DNA of 64,000 nt. It comes from Pictodentalium vernedei (lineage: Eukaryota > Mollusca > Scaphopoda > Dentaliida > Dentaliidae). The stretch is taken from positions 165,373,453-165,437,452 of the forward strand of contig CM062290.1 of NCBI GenBank assembly GCA_031216915.1. Direction: 5' to 3'. The notes below the pieces were generated by a model. The model saw only the letters and a program-made list of their open reading frames with translations, made no database searches and was not told the origin of the DNA. The translations under genes and the position numbers were made by a program. Below are positions 1 through 9,745 of this stretch, one piece after another (the stretch's first letter is position 1; the number at the start of each line of letters is the position of its first letter).

Positions 1-43
1 ACTTATGTTCATGCTTATATTATAACATTCGACCCGTTGTCAC

Positions 44-294
44 TTAACCCTTTACCCAACGTAACGGCCAAAACCGGCCAGCGCTATTCTCAAAAATCGC
101 CAATTAATTTTCATTATTTTTTCATTTTTTGTCTCAAAAACATAGGTTATGACCCCTCGTTGGAACGAGCTCGTCGAGCTCGTTCCAACGAGGGGTCATA
201 ACCTATGTTTTTGAGACAAAAAATGAAAAAAATTAGTTATTCAAGAATTTTTTTTGCAAGTGTCGTCTGCTTTTCATGTTAGGTAAAGGGTTAA
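44..294 (+). mobile_element. P-family MITE copy 1 (piggyBac-like, palindromic)
   Basis: A 251-bp non-autonomous element bounded by TTAA at both ends, with inverted ends TTAACCCTTTACCYAACRT. The core, 121-227, is a perfect palindrome: two 53-bp arms around one unpaired base at 174. TTAA targets and ends beginning CCC are features of piggyBac elements, so the class is inferred from those. There is no coding capacity. This is the best-preserved copy of a family with about ten members here. Confidence 0.88.
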
Positions 295-2533
295 TTGCGG
301 GTTGAAAAGTGAAATAATGGCTCGGAAATTACAATAGATCGAGAGGGAAATGAAATAATTGAGGTGCATTATAGTCGATGAATTTTGTTTCATTTTAGCC
401 CTCAGGTCTCTGTTTAGTCAATCTTTGTATCTGTTTTACAAGGTACAAGTTGGATGTATCCAGTGACGACCCGCTCATTTACAGTGGCTAGAGTACCTCG
501 AGGAGATCGGCTTCTTGAGTACCCGTTCTCAAGATTTAGGTGGTCACATATGAATATCTTTTCTCTGAAGGAAGGCAAGAAGAGACTGAAGAAGAAGGAA
601 AAACATTACACAAAAATGGAACGGAAATACATGGAGACAAAATAAAATTACTAATTCCCAGAGGGCCTAAATTAGTTATCTATTCTACTTTCCCCTCACC
701 AATGTTGACCAGATTTGCTCAACAGGGCCTGATAGGAGAAAATATTTGAAAAATTCTGACGTTGGAATTGCCTTTTCTAAGGCCTCTGGAGTCAAGGATT
801 TAGCGACGTTTGCTCTGAAAATCGCAACGTTTCTCACCACACACGGCGTGGTGAATCCGTGGGACCCTATAGCCAGCTAATCTGGTGAGGACACAGACCG
901 CCACCCGTGGCGGTACAACACCATGTCGAAATTGCACGTTGGAAGAAAAGTGGTGCGGTATTACTTCATCGCATCGCGGGAACGCTTGTAATGCGACTAG
1001 TGGGTAACAAGCTAAAGTTATTGAGATGGAGCTCAAGGGTCGTGTTAGACTTTTAATATGAAAGTCGGGTTTGCAGCCTTGTCCAAAAATATTTTCGTTT
1101 GGAATATTATATTATCAGTTTCAAGGGTCAGCTTCATTGAATCTACAGGGCAATTGTCTGTAATCGTCCCGTGTTCTCGATGACTCAAAATGATTACCAG
1201 CGATAGTAGTTTTTTGAGAAATGTGACTCTATTGGAACCATGGCAATGGGATTATAGAAGAGAGATGTCCAAATTACAGTTGAAATTATTTCTTTACTTT
1301 TATATTCATATCTGTCAGAAATATAGCAAGGCTCACTATTTTCGAAGGGGATTTGTGTGCCGATTAAAGCCCCACCCCACCCACCCACCCAACCCGAAGC
1401 CAACATAGACAGTTAAAACGCTCTGCCGTATGTAGCGGCCATTAGAAGTCTTAAATAGTTTTGGATTTTAATTTTGATCCGCCAGCATTTACTAGCATTA
1501 GAGACTAGCGGTTTAACATTTATCCAAAGCGGACTGCATTCGTCAATACTCATTTGCGGCTTACAGGATATGGAAATGCTCACAATTTAAGTTTCTGTCC
1601 AGGGAGTCATCAATTCTTGCAGCGTCCCTAGGCTGCATTCAGTTGCCACTCGAAGGAAATGTACTAGATTAAATTTCCCAATTAGCAGAAAAAAATAATC
1701 ATAACTGATGGAAAAGTTGCCAGTCGCGAGGGTTTGGTCAAAAACTTCAACACACTGAAAACAGCGATGGGTGTCCCGGTTCCAATTTCGGAAAAGTAGT
1801 CCATTGTAAATCAGGGTAGACAATCAAAGGTGTTTGTAGAAGCAAACTAAGGGGGATAATTAAAAGATAGGCATACCTCCGTGGAATTTACGTATTCGTG
1901 TTTTCATCCCATTCCACCACTTTGGCCTTCACGTATGTAACCCCCTAGTGTCATTCTATGGTTTTTGCTAATTATAAAATCTAGCACCCCCCCCCCCCCC
2001 ACCCCAGCCCATCTAACACAACTCCATTCCTTTGACCAGCCAGTACGGATCCCCATCCTCTCACCTAACACTCTCGGGATAGAGTTGAGTGCGCATGTCA
2101 GCTTGGTGATTCGATCGACTGTCTAGGTAAAGAGTGAGGGAATAGACACAAACACCGTTTTCACAAACTGTCGTTTACTCGCATATCGCCTACCCTACAC
2201 AGTGAAGAATGGAAAGAGTCTACAGAATAAATACCGTCGCATAAGAAACGGTTAGGAGGAGGAGGAGGTTTGGTGTTTCAGTTCAAAGACAAATATATTT
2301 TGTCCTTATATGGATCATGAAATATTTTCCGTTGGGATGCTGTATGTATCTGCGTTACATCAAGTGCATGTCAGACAACAGTGCCCAGGATAGCCCTTTT
2401 CATTTTGGCACAACATAAGGAAGCTGAATATCAAATATAAAATCATTTCAACTACTGGTTAATAAGGAAGCTGTCAACCCTCTGAACCCTGCAACGTGTT
2501 ATTATTATTATAACCATCTTCTGGAGAAGAGCC
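295..2533. other. no recognisable gene
   Basis: About 2.2 kb with only short, unsupported open frames. It holds a C homopolymer at 1987-2000 and a short GGA run near 2253-2267. I see no domain, RNA gene or clear transposon end. Confidence 0.6.
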
Positions 2534-2745
2534 TTAAACCTTTACCCAACGCACATGATATCAAATTTTATTTTGATTATTTTTTTTCCAAATTTTCCAA
2601 ACAGTTTCATCAAAACCATATCATGTTACCGCCTTACCGTTCCATTGATGGGTCGCACAATATGGCTTTGTTGAAACTTTAAAAAAAATTAATTTGCTCA
2701 ATTTGCAAATTACGTGGGGTTCGATTCTTTAGATAAAATGGTTAA
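2534..2745 (+). mobile_element. diverged P-family MITE remnant
   Basis: Begins TTAAACCTTTACCCAACG and ends with a degenerate match to the other P end followed by TTAA. The internal palindrome is badly eroded. Assignment rests mainly on the two ends and on a size similar to intact copies. Confidence 0.45.
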
Positions 2746-3239
2746 TACAGAGAGGCAAAAATGGTTTCTGGTTAGTGACTCTTTGCCAAAAGATGATCAG
2801 TCAGTAGTTGAAGTAACACTCTTTGTACAACTTCTAAAGAGATCCGGCTAAGTGGAAGGAGCATAACGTTCACCAACTCTTCTGCTTGCTGGCAGTGGTA
2901 ATCAAGAAGCCCGTGTTTTGACAGAGAAAGCGAACATCGGTTTCCAACAAAAGCTTGAACGGTGCCAACACACAACCCCACCCATTTAGAATGAACTAAC
3001 TAGGGAATATCACTGACAAACTAGGACAATCCAAGTTTACCCCGATAGATGAAAAATTAAAAGTATGACCCAAAGAAAAATCATTTCGTACTCTTCGGTT
3101 TGAACAATGCCCGAAATAGCCATTAAATTACCTTTTCAAGAAACTGTGCAAAGAAGCATAAAAACAATCTAATATTATCTGAGATGTCCAAAAGTTTGAG
3201 ACATTCCGGTAATTTGGGCACAGTTATAAATCTGGGGAA

Positions 3240-3491
3240 TAAGCCAGAAAATAAGCGTACTGTCATCTGCAAAATGAGGTCCCCAGAGGGTGAATTTAGT
3301 GATGCTACCCTGCATAGCAGGGTAGCATCACTAAATTACCCTCTGTGAACCTCAATCTGAATCAGGGTCTCAAAACTAAACAGAAAGAGGTACCCAGAGG
3401 ATAAATTAGCCCACTGTATGGGATAGCATAATCAAATTCACCCGCTGGGGACCTCATTCTGCAAATGTCAGACTTCGTATTTTCAGGCCTG
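3240..3491. mobile_element. hAT-type MITE, copy 1
   Basis: A 252-bp element related to the one at 48399. The right end is the inverse of CAGGCCTGAAAATAAGC with one change and the left end is a degraded match. It is flanked by a perfect 8-bp duplication CTGGGGAA (3232-3239 and 3492-3499). Eight-bp duplications and CAG-type ends are typical of hAT transposons. An internal hairpin around GATGCTACCCTGC (about 3301-3331) is present. No ORF. Confidence 0.85.
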
Positions 3492-4056
3492 CTGGGGAAC
3501 TAAAGAGGTCTACACATCAAGAATCTATCCAACCTGTAGAATCCACCCCCCCCCCCCCCCAATCTGCTGGCTTATTTTCCAATAGAAACCACGTGACACC
3601 CTTAACATTAAACAAAAATAAAATGGAACGGGAAACACCAATTACCATAACAACACTTGTTGTGCAGACGCATTGACATCACATATCAAGATTGGAAATG
3701 TATGGGAACGATGGCATGCTTAGTTCAATATCAGGAGATTCGAATTACCACACTACTGAAGATCGTTAATAGGAGTACTTGAAAGAGAGCAACATTATTT
3801 TAAAACATTTTGATTGCAATTTGGGTTCGGAGGACATTAAAGAACGACCATGACCTCCAAATTCATTTACAAAGTTCAAGGCCCTTCGAAGTACTTCCAT
3901 GGACTCGAAACTATTCTGTATTTGGGAGATGGAATTTTAAATCCAGCACCCATGAGTGCGACTCTTTCGTCAAAGCCAAACTGCTTTATGTGATCTTATG
4001 ATTAATTGACAATTCTGTCGGACGAAACTGGGGATTCTGGAGAGCACCATTAATCC
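3492..4056. other. no recognisable gene; C-tract
   Basis: About 560 bp with a 15-bp C homopolymer at 3546-3560. Nothing else is recognisable. Confidence 0.5.
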
Positions 4057-4308
4057 TTAATCCTTTACCTAACACGAAAAGCAGTGGACACCTGCAAACA
4101 AAATTCTTGAATAACTAAATATTTTCATTTTTCGTCTCAAAAATATAGCTTATGACCCCTCATTGGAACGAGCTCATCGAGCTCGTTCCAATGGGGAGTC
4201 ATAAGCTATGTTTTTGAGACAAAGAAATAAAAAAATAATGAAAATTGAATGGTGATTTTTGAAAATAGCGCTGGCCGGTTTTGGCCGTTACGTTGGGTAA
4301 AGGGTTAA
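4057..4308 (-). mobile_element. P-family MITE copy 2
   Basis: A 252-bp copy in reverse orientation with TTAA at both ends. The stem differs from copy 1 by a matched change on both arms (AGCTT opposite AAGCT rather than AGGTT opposite AACCT), so the palindrome is kept although the sequence has changed. Confidence 0.85.
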
Positions 4309-4385
4309 AGCCTCAGATTATTTTTTACGATGCAGGCAACCAAACAATGATGAAAAACATTGTCAAGATAAATGCAGCTTACAGG

Positions 4386-4862
4386 TCCATAGGGTATAAG
4401 CGGACAGTCGGTTGAAACGGAAATTGTGAGCTGTCCAGCGAGAATCACCAAACTGAAACGTCGGAAATTGAAGAATTACACCCGGGGTTACCGGTCATTT
4501 TGGTGAGATAGTGTTCATTTGGTGGATGCACCCAGAAAATCCAGCCCACACGCAGTGTGTAGAATAGTTTACTGTTATTTCTAGAACAAACTGAGGTCCG
4601 ATTCGGTGTGGATCTGTTTTTAAACATAGAATTTGTTGGCTTGACTCACGACAATATTTATATTTTTCGTGAATGAGAATGTGATAAATGATACCGAAAC
4701 ACAAGACCAGTGGCATTTTAAATACATTTGACTCTCAAAATGCTTAATAACGTCACTTTCCACTTCATTGGACCCCTCATACGGAAAATCGGTAACACAA
4801 AAATCGTAAACCGAGCTAAACTCTGGGGCCATTGCAGTACCCCTGACTGTACGACTAATTAG
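4386..4862. repeat. interspersed repeat family W, copy 1
   Basis: About 480 bp that matches 45087-45545 almost end to end, from the shared start GGTATAAGCGG to GACTGTACGACTAATTA. No protein domain is recognised in either copy. Both copies lie 80-95 bp after a reverse-oriented P-family MITE. Confidence 0.75.
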
Positions 4863-5140
4863 GAAGTACCTGGTCGACTAACTGAAATGTACACAATATT
4901 TTCTGACCGCCTAATTGCATCAATATAACTAAGATTCCTGGTATATGTTGCAGTGCTTCTCTGCTTTGCAGCATTAGTCATGCCCCACTGGTAGAAAATT
5001 AAGTTGTTTACTTCATAAACACTAGTAATACATATCCCATCAACAGTTTCAATGGAATCTAGGAAAATTCGGTAGTGTATATTTGCCAATGTGAACTAGT
5101 TGTACCATGCCGAAACATACACGTGTAATATTTGATATTC

Positions 5141-5372
5141 AATCAACATATCAACATCCCCGGGAAACACAGGACTTATATTTCGGCGAAAATTTCGATT
5201 TTAATCAGTCTTTTGTAACAGAATCAATCAACATATCAACATCCACGGGAAACACGGAACTTATATTTCGGCGAAAATTTCGATTTTAATCACGTGTTTT
5301 GTAGCAGAATCAATCAACATATCAACATCCCGGGAAACACAGGACTTTTAATCACGTGTTTTGTAGCAGGAT
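5141..5372. repeat. tandem repeat, about 86-bp unit, 2.7 copies
   Basis: Units start at 5141, 5226 and 5312 with the shared start AATCAACATATCAACATC. The third unit lacks the central part containing TTTCGGCGAAAATTTCG. That missing segment is itself a short imperfect palindrome. Confidence 0.85.
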
Positions 5373-5408
5373 TCTCTTTTGGATTCTCACTAAGGCGAAA
5401 GAAATATA

Positions 5409-6916
5409 CTGAGTCAAAAAAGAAAGTATAATAAACTTTGAGGAGAATTTTTTTTAGTACTATCGACTTTAATCCCAAGCAAATTATTGTAAATTCATAT
5501 TTCGAGTCTAGCTGTATGAATTTGTATAATTTCATGTTCTTATTGTTGCCAGCGTCACGTCAGGACGTCGAAATTTCAGACATGGGGTGAAATGAAAAGT
5601 TCACACATGCAGTCAATAGCGTGTATGGCTACCGTTTGCCTCTTGGATGGCAAGACATCGGCGGCGCATGGACCTGATAAGTCTCTGGATGTTACCTTGT
5701 GGTATTGCGTCCCACTCCTGCCTTAGAACATTACGTAAATCGCCTAAAGTCTGAAGATCATGAAATCGTACCCGACGGTCCAACTGATCCCAAAGATGCT
5801 CGATTGGCGATCAATCTGGCGAAAGTGGGGGCCAGGGAAGAAGTTCGATGCTCTGCTGCTCGAGAAAGTCACGACAGACACGCGCCACGTGACATCGGGC
5901 ATTGTCTTGTTGGAATAACTGCAATCCGACGTTAGCGTTGAACAACGGGAGAACAACAGCGTTAAGAATTTTGTCCCTATATCGCTGTCCATTCAGATTA
6001 CCATCGATGAAGATCACCTGCGTTCGATGGTACAAGGACATTCCTGCCCAAACCATTACACTACCCCCGCCGAAACGGTCGCATTCCCGCATGCAAGAAT
6101 CAGAACAACGTTCTCCTCGTCGGCGATACACTCTTGCCCTACCATCAGCGCGCCGTAGACAAACTCGTGATTCATCACTAAAAAGAACTGTGCTCCAACG
6201 CTGCTGAGTCCAGCGAACACGCTGACGTTGCCATTCCATTCTGACGGTTCGATGACGTTTGGTAAGGATTGGTTCATGGTATGGCCACCACTTCGAATGC
6301 CGTATTCAGCGAGTCTGTTGCGGACAGTTTGTGCACTGATTCTATTGTCAGTTCTACCAGGAGTAATTGCTGCTGTCCTCGTCGCCAGAAGGAAGCGACC
6401 CCGCAAGTGAGACGTCCTGATGTGTCAGTCTTGAGCAGGGTCGTAACTCTTGGACGACCTGAACGCGATCGGTCGGCAGTAGATCCAGTGGTTCTATACC
6501 TTCCAATGAGACGGTGAATAGTGGAAACAGTGACTCCGAACTCAGCCGCGAGCTCATATGGATGCATCCCAGCCTCATGCATACCAATGGCACTCAACCT
6601 CTGATATTCGGTTAACATTGGCATTTTTTTAAAATGTCGGAAGACAAAAACTAGAGTGTTTTCGCAATAACCCAGGCTCTCTAGCACAACATAACACAAA
6701 GAAAATCGTCGGTCATCCATTAAATTTGACATTCTTGGGTAGCACGTGCTATTTTGAAATCCGTATCAAAATTGTATACAGTTGGGTGGACAAGAACAGC
6801 ATGTCATTAATCCCTTTGCACGACTTCTTGTCCACAAACATGCAACATTAGAACTATTATATTTCACCATTTATGCTATTTTTCACATTTGTTTCTATTA
6901 TACTTTTTTGACTCGG
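5409..6916 (-). mobile_element. Tc1-like transposon (DD34E), degraded
   Basis: A 1508-bp element with inverted ends CTGAGTCAAAAAAG / CTTTTTTGACTCGG, flanked by the TA dinucleotide (5407-5408 and 6917-6918) that Tc1/mariner elements duplicate on insertion. It carries one broken transposase gene on the minus strand. The ends are short for Tc1 and part of the outer sequence has little similarity between the two sides. Confidence 0.9.
5613..6624 (-). pseudogene. Tc1-like transposase pseudogene
   Basis: The start MPMLTEYQR at 6624 opens an N-terminal helix-turn-helix DNA-binding region (about residues 1-50, with LAAEFGVTVSTIHRLIGRY), then the GRPR motif that links the two DNA-binding halves in Tc1 transposases. 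The catalytic core shows FSDESR (first Asp), QQDNARCH (second Asp) and SPIEHLWD (Glu) with 34 residues between the second Asp and the Glu, i.e. DD34E. The frame is broken: a phase shift just after RPRVTT, an in-frame TGA shortly after it, another phase shift near 6260, and a TGA four codons before the catalytic Glu. The last codons before the stop at 5613 read GSHTRY, a usual C-terminus. It is therefore inactive, though TIRs remain. Confidence 0.92.
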
Positions 6917-6918
6917 TA

Positions 6919-7110
6919 TATAAACCCTGGTTTACGAAAACGATGTTAATAAAAGCTGATTTGTATTTGAGCACTAATTATTTGGATTCTTCTCTTTTTG
7001 GATGAAAATGTAGGTGTGTAGTAGTAACCCAATGGTTCATTGAGATCGAGAGATGAAGATATTGAAGATGTGCAGAGATAAAGAGGAACAGATTGACAGG
7101 TTTAGTGTGG

Positions 7111-7171
<61 letters not shown>

Positions 7172-7654
7172 GGCAGACAGACAGACAGAAATTAGGTAGC
7201 GTTTGATCAATTTACCATGGATGGATTTATGGGGGTTGTGATCACATATTGTGAGAAAACAATGTGGGTGCAAAAGACACTTGTTAAAATTAGCCCACCG
7301 GGCCGCATCACCCCGTCCCCACCTTGGGTCGGGAAGGAGTAATGGTGAAATTATACTGGATCATACTGTACAGGACTAAGACCCGGTAGGAGTAGGACCT
7401 ACAGTTGGAAAGTTTATGAACGTATTTGTGTGATAAGTGGAATAATGGAATATTAGTTCATGTTTCTTGGATGATAGTTGTTAGAATTAAGCGGAGTGAA
7501 ACAATTTATTTTGAACTTGAGACGGAGACTAAGTGAGGTCAAGGAGTACTAATACTAAACTTGTGGAAATATAATTGATATGAAGTCACACTCTTTGGAA
7601 GTGGTGAACAACATGTGAGTTTTTAATATTTCTGATTCTTTTGAATTCATTGTT
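6919..7654. other. no recognisable gene; tetranucleotide microsatellite inside
   Basis: About 740 bp with nothing coding apart from frames produced by the ACAG microsatellite. Confidence 0.5.
7111..7189. repeat. (ACAG)n microsatellite
   Basis: About 20 near-perfect tetranucleotide units. The reverse-strand frame reading SVCLSVCL is an artefact of this repeat. Confidence 0.97.
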
Positions 7655-8064
7655 TGTAGTTAAAATTGAAAACACACCCTCTGAAGATGACATATCTGTA
7701 GGCAAGTTTGTGTCTATCGGTAACGAAAAAATGTTAAACAGACACTTTCTTTGTTCTCTTGTCTCCAGGGAAGAATGTTCTGATAGTACCCGCGTTTATG
7801 TCCAACAACTCCAGTACTATGACTTTTAGAAGGTGTCACATTAGCCGATCGTGGCTGATGTCACAGACGTGAGGTATAATAAGGGGCTTTAGAAGTCCAG
7901 GTAGGTCTGAGGTGTGGCATAGAAATTATTAGATAGATCCTGCTACTAATATTTTAGGAGTATGAGAAGTGTTCCTCAGTTGCAATTAAAGTGCATCATA
8001 GGTGCACAGGCACAACAGAGTACCTCACAAATGAAGTCCTGCATTTATCTTTCATTTTCTGCAT
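7655..8064 (+). repeat. interspersed repeat family U, copy 1
   Basis: Matches 60510-60985 in inverted orientation over about 400 bp, from AAAATTGAAAACACACCCTC to the block ending TTTCATTTTCTGCATG. Relative to the other copy it lacks about 100 bp just upstream of a pyrimidine-rich stretch ending in CTCCAG (about 7769), which resembles a splice acceptor. The frame at 7641-7829 runs across this join. No known protein family is recognised. Confidence 0.7.
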
Positions 8065-8071
8065 GTTTTCA

Positions 8072-8233
8072 GTTTTTGTCTCAAAAACATAGGTTATGAC
8101 CCCTCTTTGGAACGAGCTCGATCCAATGAGGGGTCATAACCTATGTTTTTGAGACAAAAAAATGAAAAAAATTAGTTATTCAAGAATTTGGTTTGCAAGT
8201 GCCGTCTGCTTTTCATGTTAGGTAAAGGGTTAA
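8072..8233 (+). mobile_element. P-family MITE copy 3 (truncated)
   Basis: Keeps the palindromic core and the right end (GGTAAAGGGTTAA) but lacks the left arm and left TTAA. It abuts the end of repeat U at about 8064. Confidence 0.85.
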
Positions 8234-8475
8234 TGCAATTATGTCGATGCTTCCACCGCCTGTGGGAAACATGGGAAGTGGAGCAGTGCTTGTTTGGTGT
8301 GGCAAGCAAGTTCTGCTGTGCTGTAAAACAGGTCCTGGTAACCAACGCCTGGGTGGAAGTCCTCTAATGTGGGCACCATAGGTTTAAACGATTAGCTGAA
8401 CTTCACTTCATACCTATGTTGCGGTCCTGATATTGCCATAGCTACTGAAAGTGGCCCTAAACATCAACAATAAAT
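8234..8475. other. no recognisable feature
   Basis: About 240 bp between the truncated MITE and the R satellite. Nothing recognisable. Confidence 0.5.
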
Positions 8476-9745
8476 GAAATTATCCATTTCCAAAATGATA
8501 GACAAAAAACATCCAAAGTTGGTTATTTTTGGCATTCTCTCACGGTTCTCTTTTTGCTTGGGGGTTAAATCTTGAGATTAAAAAGTAAACAGTAACTTTC
8601 TTCTGCAATCATTATTACATCTATCCATACCAAAATAATTGCTAAAACAACCTTGCAATTAGAGGAAATGAGTACAGATGTTTGCAAATTTCACTGAAAA
8701 TCAATTTTTGTCAGCTATTAGCTGAACAAATACTATTCTTTACGTGGCCAAAGCATATGTTGGGTTAAGCCCCAAAGCATACCTTACAGCAGCGGATTTG
8801 TTCATTAAGCATCTCTACCTATAGCAAAACAAAGTATCTAAAGTTAACCCTTTCCAAAACGACAGTAAAATGTAATCGAAGTTAGCTAATTTTAGTATTT
8901 ACGAATGGAAATCTTACACTCAATGTGCCTGAGGGTTAAAGATGAGATTAAAAACTAAACAGTAACTTTCTTCTGCAAGCATTGTTGCATCTATGCATAC
9001 AAAAATAATTGTTACAACAACATTGCAATTAGAGAAATTAGCGCTTGAAGTTAGTCAATCTCGAAGATAAAATGCTAAATTACTATCATTTGTGGCCAAT
9101 AGGGTTAATTTCAAAATATTTGTGTGGTGATTTTAGTGTATCATATTATGCTCTAAATGTGTGAAGATCAACCACAGACTGAGTGTCTGATAAGAGACGT
9201 GGCGGAATCTTGAATCTTGGTATGTCAATGAACATCTACAAGTTGAGGGTACTCTAAGTCAAGGCACGACTACAGGGTGAGGGTTAAAACTTGGAATAAA
9301 ACATGTAACAGCAAAATTGTTCTTGGATGAATGTCCTATATTCTCACTGGAAAGGTTTTGAAGAAATATGGCTCCAGTGCTGAGAAATTGCATGTAAATT
9401 TTGGCGAAAATAACAATTATTCCGACAGTACCCTTATAGGAAGTCTCAAATCCGCCAAGGGTTAAACTTTTAATAATAACATATAGAACAAAATTTGTCA
9501 TACTGTGACTGCTGCATGCAGCTATGGAAAACATTCAGAGCTCAATCAATTAAAAATGGAGTAAATCGTCACCTAATCTAACCAAATTCTGCAAAAATTG
9601 GATTTTTTTACGGTACCTACATTTATGCATCCAGAATGGGATATGGTTAAACTTTACAACCAAACTTACAACAGCAGATATGTTTGGCAGTCAATTGTAA
9701 GTACGTACATGAAAAGTGTTTGAAATTAACCCTTCCCAAAATGAT
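8476..9745 (-). repeat. R satellite, inverted block
   Basis: The same monomers as the long plus-oriented block, reverse-complemented; for example 8565-8600 is the inverse of the segment at 13395-13445. Orientation flips at about 9745, where a run of reverse-strand monomers meets AATTTTGTCTGTTGAACTGC in the plus orientation. Confidence 0.85.

Noticed and set aside
4445-5089. Overlapping minus-strand frames of 60-76 codons
   Set aside because: Inside repeat W or nearby AT-rich DNA; not conserved as frames in the second W copy.
5902-6517. Plus-strand frames of 82-101 codons
   Set aside because: Antisense shadows of the Tc1 transposase pseudogene.
7037-7273. Cys/Ser-rich frame on the minus strand (SVCLSVCL)
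   Set aside because: Pure translation of the ACAG microsatellite.
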